Shown here one piece after another: positions 13,921 through 20,437 of a stretch of 20,683 nt of DNA (positions are counted from its first letter, which is position 1; each line of letters begins with the position of its first letter). A program made the position numbers and the translations under genes. Source of the DNA: an uncultured Eubacteriales bacterium. GTDB lineage: Bacteria > Bacillota > Clostridia > Oscillospirales > Oscillospiraceae. Where the stretch lies: NCBI GenBank assembly GCA_900553805.1, contig USEU01000036.1, forward strand, positions 1 to 20,683, given 5' to 3'. Below the pieces are notes generated by a model. The model was not told where the DNA came from and made no database searches. It saw nothing but the letters and a program-made list of their open reading frames with translations.

Positions 13921-14888
13921 CGGCCAGCCCCCCTCTCTGCCGCCGCGTTCATGGCGTCCAGAATGCGGCTGGTGTCCAGCATCTCCTTCAGCGAGGCCCG
14001 GGGACGGGTGCCGGTGGCAAAGTCACGCAGGGTGGTGCTGGCGTAGATGCCGTAGTAAACGTCACTGTCGGTGTTCAGCGGGATCGTAGCGGGGTCGGCC
14101 CCGTAGGTCCGTAGTTCCAGCTGGTTTTCGGCCAGGATGTAGTAACCGTTTTCGGTCACGATGGTCCAGCGGTTCTCCCGCTTCTGCTCCTGGGACATGG
14201 GGTAGGCATAGCCGCTCTCCAGCAGCAGCGACGCGCCGGTGGGCAGCCGGAGCAGGGAGGTGGCGTAGGTCTCAATATCGTATTCGCTGGCATACTGATA
14301 GGCGGAGGCCAGGGTGCGGGCGCTGGTGCTGCCTGTCAGGTACAGGGCCATGTCGATGAAGTGCACTCCCAGGTTGGTCATGCAGCCCCCGCCGGCGGTC
14401 TCGCGGCGGAGCATCCAGTCCGACGTGGCCAGATACCGGGAGGGCGGCCCCGCCACAAAGCGATAGGACATGTGGACGATGGGGCTGGTGAGATATTTGT
14501 TTTTCAGGTTGCGGACGGTGTCGCTGTACCGCCAGACAAAGGGGATGGATACAAAGCCGTTTTTCTGCTGGCAGGTGTTGTACAGCGTCTCCACTTCCCC
14601 GGCGTTCAGGCCGCAGGGCTTTTCCATGGAGAAGGGGATCCCCGCCTCCAGCAGGTACGCGGCGACCTCCTTCATTTTATAGTGGGGTGCGAAGGCAAAC
14701 ACGAAGTCGGGCCGGACGGCGCGGACCATCTCCCGGTAGTCCTGATACACCGGGCAGCCATAGGGCTTGGCGATGGCCGCCGCGATGGCGGCGTTGCCGT
14801 CGCTGACGCCCACCACGCTCCCGGCGGGCAGCCCGGGCAGATACAGCGGCAGATGCCAGTGGCTTACGCCCAGAAGTGCGATTCTCAT
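13917..14888 (-). CDS. Gfo/Idh/MocA family oxidoreductase, second of two
   Basis: A 323-residue NAD(P)-dependent sugar-type dehydrogenase. The cofactor-side EKP motif is at residues 89-91 (SMEKPCG). The C-terminal domain begins with GGGCMTNLGVHFIDMALYL, containing the conserved His and Asp. The N-terminal segment ALLGVSHWHLPLYL lacks a textbook GxGxxG, though the strand-turn-helix context is right. The start has a GGAGGG site. The stop overlaps the next TIM-barrel gene by 4 bases, so oxidoreductase and isomerase/epimerase are made as a pair. It probably oxidises or reduces a ring hydroxyl/keto group of a sugar or glycoside. Confidence 0.88.
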   Translation of the reverse strand: MRIALLGVSHWHLPLYLPGLPAGSVVGVSDGNAAIAAAIAKPYGCPVYQDYREMVRAVRPDFVFAFAPHYKMKEVAAYLLEAGIPFSMEKPCGLNAGEVETLYNTCQQKNGFVSIPFVWRYSDTVRNLKNKYLTSPIVHMSYRFVAGPPSRYLATSDWMLRRETAGGGCMTNLGVHFIDMALYLTGSTSARTLASAYQYASEYDIETYATSLLRLPTGASLLLESGYAYPMSQEQKRENRWTIVTENGYYILAENQLELRTYGADPATIPLNTDSDVYYGIYASTTLRDFATGTRPRASLKEMLDTSRILDAMNAAAERGAGR

Positions 14889-14900
14889 TTTGGGTCCCTC

Positions 14901-15776
14901 CTACAAAATGGATTTGATGTAGTCGGCGCTCTTTTTCATGCCGATGGAGGCATCGGGAATGTCGTCCGGGTGCCACCGGCGCTCATATTCCATGGAGAGC
15001 CAGCCGTCGTAGCCGTGTTCCCTTACCAGCTTCAGGATCTGCGGCCAGGGGAGCACGCCCTCGCCCACAATGCGGGTATAGACGTTCCGCTTGGATTCCT
15101 CCGGGTGTGAGACCTCGCTGGACGAGAAGGCGACGCCCTGCTTAAAGACCAGGTCCTTCACGTGCATATAGGCCACCTCGTCCTGCTGGATGGCAATGGC
15201 CTGCCGGTAGTCCTCGTTTTCCGTAAAGCTCAGGTTGGCCTGGTCGTACAGAATTTTTACGTTGGGGTGGCCGATCTCCTTTACGATGGAGCAGCTGTCC
15301 TTTGCGCTGACGCACATGGTGTTGAAGTGGTTTTCAATCGCCAGCGTCACGCCCTTTTCGGCGGCGCAGTCTCCCAGCAGCCGCATGGCCTCCACCAGCC
15401 TGGCCCGGCGCTGGGGCAGGCAGTGGGTGTCCCCGGCGGCCAGGTTGCCGCCGTAGATGCGGATGAAGCGGGCGCCCAGATAGGCGCAGGCGTCGATCAC
15501 CCGCCGGATGGCGGCGATCTCGGCGTCGCGCTTTTTGTCGTCCAGGTCGTTGAAATAGGAATTATAGGGCGTCAGGCAGCTGATCTCGATGCCGTTTTCC
15601 GCCGCGCATTTCTTTACCGTTTCCAGCTCCTCCGTGGTGCAGGCGGCGGAAATGCCGCTGCGGTAGCCGTCCTGCACGACGATCTCCGCACCGTCGATGC
15701 CGATCTTACGGAACAGCTCGATGGCCTCGGTGACGGTGTACTCCGGCGTGCCCATGGTATGTCCGGCAATTTTCAT
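14901..15776 (-). CDS. Sugar phosphate isomerase/epimerase family protein (TIM barrel), first of two
   Basis: A 291-residue TIM-barrel protein. Likely metal ligands are Glu148 (LAIENHF), Asp178 (ILYDQAN), His205 (YMHVKD) and Glu263 (LSMEYE), the pattern of D-tagatose/psicose 3-epimerases and related isomerases. GEGVLPWPQIL near residue 238 is typical of the family. The frame extends upstream into the neighbouring gene, but the ATG at 15776 has an AAGGAGG site and gives the natural start MKIAGHTMGTPEY. It lies 13 bases after the first Gfo/Idh/MocA gene and 12 before the second, so each oxidoreductase is followed by an isomerase/epimerase. The exact reaction is unknown. Confidence 0.88.
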   Translation of the reverse strand: MKIAGHTMGTPEYTVTEAIELFRKIGIDGAEIVVQDGYRSGISAACTTEELETVKKCAAENGIEISCLTPYNSYFNDLDDKKRDAEIAAIRRVIDACAYLGARFIRIYGGNLAAGDTHCLPQRRARLVEAMRLLGDCAAEKGVTLAIENHFNTMCVSAKDSCSIVKEIGHPNVKILYDQANLSFTENEDYRQAIAIQQDEVAYMHVKDLVFKQGVAFSSSEVSHPEESKRNVYTRIVGEGVLPWPQILKLVREHGYDGWLSMEYERRWHPDDIPDASIGMKKSADYIKSIL

Positions 15777-15789
15777 TGGAAAGGCCTCC

Positions 15790-16737
15790 TTATTCCATGC
15801 CGGGCAGACCGGCGCATCTGAGAATTTTGTCCAGCAGCACATGGGTCTTGAAGGCATCCTGGGCACTGGTCAAGGGGATCTTGTCCTCCTTCAGGCAGTC
15901 CACAAAGTGGCGGATGGCGTAGCTGAAGCCCAGCTTGTCCTCGCTGCGGGCCCAGCCCATGGCCATGGGGGTCATCTCCGTGGTGTGCATGGCCTGGCCG
16001 TCCACAATGGTAACGCTGTCCGGCATCTTGATCTGCACGGAGTGGTTGCCGCCGTGCAGCTCGATGGTCTCCTCCCACTGGCCGGAGCTGCGGTCGGCGA
16101 TGAGCATTCCCGCCCCGCCGCTCTCAAAGCGGAGCATGGCGGTGGTGAAGGTCTCATAGTCCGGATCGGTAAATTTGGAGATGGCGGAAACATCCGTCGC
16201 CTCGCCGCCGAAGAAGCGCATCAGGTCCACAATGTGGATGGCGTTCTCCAGGGTGGCGTGGTATTCGGTGGCGGGGCGGTTCTTCTGGCCGATGATCACG
16301 TCCGGGGGCACCTGGGCGTAGACCTGCTTTGCCTGCTGCACCACCGGGGCGTACCGGCGGTTAAAGCCGATCATCAGCTTTTTGCCGGTTTTTTCGGACA
16401 GCTCCACCATGCGCGCGGCGTCCTTCAGCGTGGTGGCCATGGGCTTTTCGCTGTATACATTGATCCCCGCGTTCAGCAGGAATTCGATCTGCTGGGCATG
16501 GCAGGCCTTGGGCGTCAGGACGAAGGCCCCGTCCAGGCCCAGGTCTGCCAGCTCCTCCAGGGTGGCGACGGCATGCTCCGCGCCGCACATCCGCTGGGCC
16601 CGCTGGGCCTTTTCCAGATGATTTGCCATGATCCCCACGATTTCCACGTCGTCCATCCGGGGCAGCACCGGCAGGAAATTATTCTGCGATACATAGCCCA
16701 CGCCGATGACGCCGACCCGAACCTTATCTATCGCCAT
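15790..16737 (-). CDS. Gfo/Idh/MocA family oxidoreductase, first of two
   Basis: A 315-residue NAD(P)-dependent dehydrogenase. The Rossmann segment VGVIGVGYVSQNNFLPVL is at residues 8-25 and the EKP motif at 97-99 (SEKPMATT). The helix LENAIHIVDLMRFF supplies the conserved His and Asp, but the preceding Gly-Gly turn of many relatives is not evident. It is only distantly similar to the second Gfo/Idh/MocA protein of this operon, so the two probably act on different intermediates or in opposite redox directions. Its start lies 14 bases inside the aldolase gene. A TIM-barrel gene follows after 13 bases. Confidence 0.88.
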   Translation of the reverse strand: MAIDKVRVGVIGVGYVSQNNFLPVLPRMDDVEIVGIMANHLEKAQRAQRMCGAEHAVATLEELADLGLDGAFVLTPKACHAQQIEFLLNAGINVYSEKPMATTLKDAARMVELSEKTGKKLMIGFNRRYAPVVQQAKQVYAQVPPDVIIGQKNRPATEYHATLENAIHIVDLMRFFGGEATDVSAISKFTDPDYETFTTAMLRFESGGAGMLIADRSSGQWEETIELHGGNHSVQIKMPDSVTIVDGQAMHTTEMTPMAMGWARSEDKLGFSYAIRHFVDCLKEDKIPLTSAQDAFKTHVLLDKILRCAGLPGME

Positions 16738-17644
16738 GGATGCCCTCCTCCGCGCAGTAGGCGGCGTAGATGTCGGCCAGCTTCTGCTTTTCTTCGTCGG
16801 TCAGCGGCCGGTGGGGCGCGCGGCACACATCGGTGCGGATGACGCCCCGCAGCTTCAGCAGGGTCTTCAGGGCGGGGATGCCGGGGATACCGGCCAGGGC
16901 GCGGTCGGTCTCCACGATCTTCCGCTGGGTCTGCATCGCGCCTTGGAAGTCGCCCTCCCGGAACTGGCGGTACAGCCGGTTGAAGCGCTCATAGAACACG
17001 GAGCCGGGGCCGGTGACGGTGCCCACGCCGCCGGTGATCAGGCATTGCAGGAACAGGCTGTCGCAGCCGATCAGCAGCTCCGGCACCCGGCCGTCGGTGT
17101 TCAGGTAGTCCTCCACCCGCATCAGGTTGGGACTGGAATATTTGATGCCCACCACATTGCCGAACGCCGCCATCAGCCGCCGCAGCAGAGCGGGGGATAC
17201 GTCGTTGGTGGTGCAGCCGGGGATATTGTAGACATACACCGGGAAATCGGCGGGCAGCTGTTCGATCACCGCCGCGTAATACTGGAACAGCGCCTCCTCG
17301 TCCATGCCGAAGAAGGCGGGGCTCATAACGCCGATGCCGTCGGCCCCGATCCTGACCGCGTGCCGGGCATGGGAGGCGGTCTCGGCGGTGGTCATGCTGC
17401 CGCATTGGATGAACAGGGGCAGGCGGTGGCCGTTGGTCTCGGCAATCACCTCCGCCACATGCTCCCGCTCCGCCTGGCTCAGCAGCAGGCTTTCACCGTT
17501 GGTCCCGTTGGGATACAGCGCGTCCGCCCCGGCGTCGGCCAGAAAATTCACGAAATTCCGCAGGGAGGCGTCGTCCACACTGCTGTCCTCGTTCATGGGG
17601 GTGATCATGGGAATGACCACGCCCTTCAGTCGCTTTTCATACAT
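16724..17644 (-). CDS. DHDPS/N-acetylneuraminate lyase family aldolase (not lysine-pathway DapA)
   Basis: A 306-residue class I aldolase of the DapA/NanA superfamily. The Schiff-base Lys168 is in VVGIKYSS, Tyr139 is in VYNIPG and the carboxylate-binding turn is GTNGES at 47-52. True DapA has an Arg a few residues after this Tyr (YNVPxR); here the segment reads YNIPGCTTND, so the Arg is missing and lysine biosynthesis is unlikely. It more probably makes or splits a 2-keto-acid sugar, releasing pyruvate and an aldehyde. It follows the alcohol dehydrogenase by 30 bases with an AGGAG site, and overlaps the next gene by 14 bases. Confidence 0.9.
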   Translation of the reverse strand: MYEKRLKGVVIPMITPMNEDSSVDDASLRNFVNFLADAGADALYPNGTNGESLLLSQAEREHVAEVIAETNGHRLPLFIQCGSMTTAETASHARHAVRIGADGIGVMSPAFFGMDEEALFQYYAAVIEQLPADFPVYVYNIPGCTTNDVSPALLRRLMAAFGNVVGIKYSSPNLMRVEDYLNTDGRVPELLIGCDSLFLQCLITGGVGTVTGPGSVFYERFNRLYRQFREGDFQGAMQTQRKIVETDRALAGIPGIPALKTLLKLRGVIRTDVCRAPHRPLTDEEKQKLADIYAAYCAEEGIHGDR

Positions 17645-17674
17645 CGTTGCATTCTCCTTTGCTTTTTTCTATGG

Positions 17675-18709
17675 TTAATGGAAGGTGATAACGGATTTGA
17701 TGGATCTGCTGCACATCATATCCTCGAAGGCCCGCAGGGCGTCGGTGTAGTCGTAGACCTGGATGATCTTGCGCACGTCCTTCTGGATATTCATCAGCAT
17801 GTCCATGGCCATGGAGCTGCCGTCGGAATTCAGATTGGGGAAGGGGCCCTTGGCGCCCACGATGGTCAGCTCCTTGCGCATGACCGGGCGAAGCTCCACG
17901 TTGTCGGCATAGCCGGTGTAGACGCTGCCCACCACGATCCGCCCGCCGGGACGGACGATCTTCAGCGCGTTCTGGAAGGCGGTCAGGTTGCCGGACAGCT
18001 CCACCACCACGTCGGGGCCAAAGTCCCCGAAGATCTCCCGCACCCGGTCCAGCCAGTCCTCCCGGCTGCTGTCGATGCCCTCCAGGAAGCCGATCTCCCT
18101 GACCTTTTCCAGCCGGGAGGGCTTGTTCACGATGCCCACCACCACACCGGCTCCGATCTGCTGGAGAATGCGGGCGGTGATGAAGCCCATGGGGCCCATG
18201 CCGATGACGGCCACCTTGGCCCCCGGGCGGATGTCCGCCTTCAGCGCACATTGCAGCGAGCAGCTGGTGGGCTCCAGCAGCGTGGCGGTAATGTCGTCCA
18301 GCGCGGCGGGGACGGGGGAAATGAAGCTGTTTTCCTGGGTGTTCAGCACGCAGGTCTCCTGGGAGAAGCCCCCGGGGAGGAAGGCCTCGTTGAAGCTCTT
18401 GCACAGGCTGGGCAGCCCGTTGCGGCAGTACCAGCAGTGCCCGCAGGCACGGGAGACCTCGCTGGCCACCCGCATTCCCGCCGTGATGCCGCCCGCTCCG
18501 GCTCCGGCGTCGATCACGGTGCCGGAGAACTCATGTCCCCAGTACCGCTCGCTTTTCAGATCCCGCTTGCCCCGCAGCAGCGCCAGATCGCTGCCGCAGA
18601 CGGCGCAAGCGGAGACCTCCACCTTCACCGTCCCCGGCTGAAGCCCGATCCCGCCCCAGTCGTCCTGAAGCTCCAGCTTCCCGTAATCGATCAATGCAAC
18701 TCGTCTCAT
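17675..18709 (-). CDS. Zinc-dependent alcohol dehydrogenase (MDR family, sorbitol/threonine dehydrogenase-like)
   Basis: A 344-residue medium-chain dehydrogenase. Catalytic zinc ligands are Cys38 (CAVCGSD) and His59-Glu60 (WGHEF), with a second Glu in LLEPTSC. The structural zinc loop has four cysteines, at 89, 92, 95 and 103 (CGHCWYC...C). The NAD-binding turn is VIGMGPMG at about residue 190. It probably oxidises a secondary hydroxyl of a polyol, sugar or sugar acid. The start at 18709 has an AGGAGG site; a longer frame to 18754 would begin inside the operator and is unlikely. It is the first gene of the operon, about 50 bases downstream of the predicted transcription start. Confidence 0.92.
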   Translation of the reverse strand: MRRVALIDYGKLELQDDWGGIGLQPGTVKVEVSACAVCGSDLALLRGKRDLKSERYWGHEFSGTVIDAGAGAGGITAGMRVASEVSRACGHCWYCRNGLPSLCKSFNEAFLPGGFSQETCVLNTQENSFISPVPAALDDITATLLEPTSCSLQCALKADIRPGAKVAVIGMGPMGFITARILQQIGAGVVVGIVNKPSRLEKVREIGFLEGIDSSREDWLDRVREIFGDFGPDVVVELSGNLTAFQNALKIVRPGGRIVVGSVYTGYADNVELRPVMRKELTIVGAKGPFPNLNSDGSSMAMDMLMNIQKDVRKIIQVYDYTDALRAFEDMMCSRSIKSVITFH

Positions 18710-18739
18710 GATGGTTCCTCCTGTTACGTGCTTGTTCCG

Positions 18740-18753
18740 TGGGAACGTTTGCA
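18740..18753 (-). promoter_or_regulatory. LacI-family/cre-like operator inside the catabolic operon leader
   Basis: Minus strand TGCAAACGTTCCCA, centred on AACGTT. It lies about 9-22 bases downstream of the predicted start of transcription, where a bound repressor would block elongation. It matches the sites at 18919 and 20424 in the core AACGTTCCCA or AGCGTTCCCA. The local LacI protein or CcpA are both possible binders. Confidence 0.72.
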
Positions 18754-18768
18754 TAAAAATCTACCCCT

Positions 18769-18797
18769 ATTATATGCACCCCTCTCCTGGGTGTCAA
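18769..18797 (-). promoter_or_regulatory. Consensus promoter of the eight-gene catabolic operon
   Basis: On the minus strand perfect TTGACA (18792-18797), 17-base spacer, perfect TATAAT (18769-18774). A consensus promoter this strong normally needs repression, which fits the operator just downstream. Confidence 0.9.
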
Positions 18798-18918
18798 TCG
18801 TGTAATATGTACAAATATGATTGTAAAACCTGGTGGAATTGAACAAAGAACAAAGAAACCTTCCGAGGAGAAGAAACGTACCGGGCAGCCCCATCGGCCT
18901 GTAAAAATGCCTGTTTTG

Positions 18919-18932
18919 TGAAAGCGTTCCCA
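18919..18932 (+). promoter_or_regulatory. Second LacI-family/cre-like operator, upstream of the operon promoter
   Basis: TGAAAGCGTTCCCA followed by TG, close to the cre consensus TGNAANCGNWWNCA and to the sites at 18740 and 20424. Its centre is 179 bases from that of the 18740 site. Confidence 0.7.
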
Positions 18933-18945
18933 TGAAATCATGAAA

Positions 18946-18976
18946 ATAACACGCCGCAACGAATGCAGCGTGTTAT
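18946..18976 (-). terminator. Terminator of the lacI-type gene
   Basis: ATAACACGC and GCGTGTTAT form a 9-bp stem starting 20 bases after the regulator stop codon, followed on the minus strand by a short TTTC tract. The T run is weak, so some read-through toward the operon is possible. Confidence 0.65.
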
Positions 18977-18995
18977 GATATGCGCGGCTTGTTTC

Positions 18996-20009
18996 TTACC
19001 GCCGGTTGCCGACGAAGCCGCCGGAGCTTTCACGGATGACCAGCTCATAGCTCATCACGTCCCGGTTGGCCACCAGGGCCTTGCCCGCGATCAGGTCCAG
19101 CATTTTTTCCATGGTGCGCACGCCGATCTGGTACTTCGGCTGCCGCACGGTGGTGAGGGAGGGGGTGACCAGGGAGGCAAAGCCGATGTCGTCGAAGCCG
19201 GAGATGGCCATGTCCTCCGGCACCTTCAGGCCGTGGTCGTTCAGCGCCCGCATGGCCCCGATGGCCATAATGTCGCCGCTGGCCACGATGGCGCTGAACC
19301 GGCGGTCGGCGTCGTGGAGCATGGAGGAGATGGCGTCGTAGCCGCCCTGAATGTCCGCGGGGCAGTTGACGATCAGCTCCGGCTCAATGGGGATCCCCCG
19401 CTCCTGCAAAGCGGCCTTGTAGCCCAGGATGCGGTCCTCGTAGATGGGGACATCGGCGGGCCCGGCCAGATAGCAGATGTTTTTGTGCCCCAGGTTCAGC
19501 ATGTAGCTGGTGATGTCCTTTACCGCCTTCAGGTTGTCGATGGTCACATTGGGCACGCTGCTGTCGGAAAAGTACCGAATGCCGATGACAATGGGGTGCT
19601 GGGCGGCCAGCTGCTTCAGCTCATCCTTGGGAATGCCGATGGAAAAGGTGATGATGCCGTCCACCAGCTTCTGGGAGAGCATATCGTAGCACCGGGTCTC
19701 GATCCCCCGGTTGGAATGGGAGTCCGCCAGCAGGATATTATAATCGTTGGTCCCCGCCACGCTCTCGATCCCCTTGAGGATGTCCGCGAAGAACGGATTG
19801 CCGATCTCCGGGACGATCACCAGAATGGTCCTGGTCTGCTGGGTGCGGAATTGCTGGGCCAGCCGGTTGGGATGGTAGTCCAGCCGCTGGATGGCCTCCT
19901 CGATCCGTGCCCTGGTCTCGGGAAGGACGTTGGAAGCACCCTGGATCACGCGGGAAACGGTAGAGATGGATACGCCGGCCTCTTTTGCCACGTCACGAAT
20001 ATTTGCCAT
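18996..20009 (-). CDS. LacI-family transcriptional regulator of the catabolic operon
   Basis: A 337-residue repressor-type regulator. The helix-turn-helix is at residues 3-22 (IRDVAKEAGVSISTVSRVIQ). The hinge region follows at about 45-57 (YHPNRLAQQFRTQQT), then a periplasmic-binding-protein-like sensor domain with VPEIGNPFFADILKGIE, VTIDNLKAV and SGFDDIGFASLVTPSLTTVRQP. The hinge residue that inserts into the operator minor groove is usually Leu; here it is Phe (AQQF). The recognition helix resembles that of CcpA and LacI, which fits the CG-centred sites around it. An AGGAGG site lies about 12 bases before the ATG. It is encoded just upstream of, and on the same strand as, the operon. The effector is probably a pathway sugar or intermediate. 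Confidence 0.94.
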   Translation of the reverse strand: MANIRDVAKEAGVSISTVSRVIQGASNVLPETRARIEEAIQRLDYHPNRLAQQFRTQQTRTILVIVPEIGNPFFADILKGIESVAGTNDYNILLADSHSNRGIETRCYDMLSQKLVDGIITFSIGIPKDELKQLAAQHPIVIGIRYFSDSSVPNVTIDNLKAVKDITSYMLNLGHKNICYLAGPADVPIYEDRILGYKAALQERGIPIEPELIVNCPADIQGGYDAISSMLHDADRRFSAIVASGDIMAIGAMRALNDHGLKVPEDMAISGFDDIGFASLVTPSLTTVRQPKYQIGVRTMEKMLDLIAGKALVANRDVMSYELVIRESSGGFVGNRR

Positions 20010-20057
20010 GGCTCTTCAAAACCTCCTTCCGAGGGGAACTCTGGATCGATCGTCCGC

Positions 20058-20078
20058 GGCAGGACAGCGGGTCCTGCC
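20058..20078 (-). promoter_or_regulatory. Leader hairpin of the lacI-type gene
   Basis: GGCAGGAC and GTCCTGCC form an 8-bp stem with a 5-base loop, about 50 bases before the start codon and inside the leader from the promoter at 20116. No U tract follows, so it is not a terminator. Function unknown. Confidence 0.5.
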
Positions 20079-20115
20079 AACTGGATCAGAGCCTCCCGGG
20101 ATTTCTCTTTTCAGA

Positions 20116-20144
20116 ATCGTAACATTTTCATCGCAGCTTGTCAA
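20116..20144 (-). promoter_or_regulatory. Promoter of the lacI-type gene
   Basis: Minus strand TTGACA (20139-20144), 17-base spacer, TACGAT (20116-20121). The predicted leader is about 100 bases. The operator-like site 20117-20130 lies across the spacer and the -10 box. Confidence 0.78.
20117..20130 (-). promoter_or_regulatory. Operator-like site overlapping the regulator promoter
   Basis: Minus strand TGAAAATGTTACGA, a variant of TGAAAACGTTCCCA with central TG in place of CG. Binding would occlude the -10 box, suggesting autorepression. Confidence 0.6.
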
Positions 20145-20160
20145 TCCATAAATTGTTGAA

Positions 20161-20174
20161 TGGTAACATTTCCA
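20161..20174 (-). promoter_or_regulatory. Second operator-like site upstream of the regulator promoter
   Basis: Minus strand TGGAAATGTTACCA, followed by TTC like its partner. Together they form an 18-base direct repeat (ATGRAAATGTTACSATTC) with centres 44 bases apart, about four helical turns. Confidence 0.58.
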
Positions 20175-20292
20175 TAAAACGGAGCCGAAATATCTGTACA
20201 GAGTGCCAAAGCCGCGCCTGGGGGAGAGATCTCCCGCGTCGCGCTTTTCGGGCGGATGCCTGAGAAATTGTGCAAATAGCATAAAATTCGAC

Positions 20293-20344
20293 ATCATAAT
20301 TGGTATTATCTGATAATTGAAATTCAGGAAATCCATGATAGAAT
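20293..20344. promoter_or_regulatory. Candidate overlapping divergent promoters
   Basis: Minus strand TTCAAT-17-TATGAT (20316-20321, 20293-20298) and plus strand TTGAAA-16-TAGAAT (20317-20322, 20339-20344) share the same -35 area. The plus one would fire toward the right edge. The region is AT-rich, so chance matches are more likely. Confidence 0.4.
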
Positions 20345-20423
20345 AGGGAGCGTAAAGGTGATGGCCGGTTCGGAACCAGGAATTGTCGGGAATGGTGTCC
20401 ACTTTTATTTTTTTAACTGTTTG

Positions 20424-20437
20424 TGAAAACGTTCCCA
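20424..20437 (+). promoter_or_regulatory. Third LacI-family/cre-like operator
   Basis: TGAAAACGTTCCCA followed by TGA, the closest of the three CG-centred sites to a cre sequence. It lies far upstream of the regulator and downstream of the plus-strand promoter candidate at 20317, so it may control a gene beyond the right edge. Confidence 0.68.

Noticed and set aside
11784..18709. Assignment of the operon to sialic acid (nan) catabolism because of the NanA-like aldolase and YhcH
   Set aside because: There is no NanE epimerase, no ROK-type NanK, no sialidase and no NagA/NagB. Two Gfo/Idh/MocA proteins, two TIM-barrel isomerases and a PfkB kinase do not fit that pathway.
16706..18805. 699-residue open frame on the + strand
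   Set aside because: It runs antisense across the aldolase and alcohol dehydrogenase genes. The translation is a low-complexity His/Gly/Val-rich shadow with no motif, whereas the minus-strand proteins have complete catalytic motifs.
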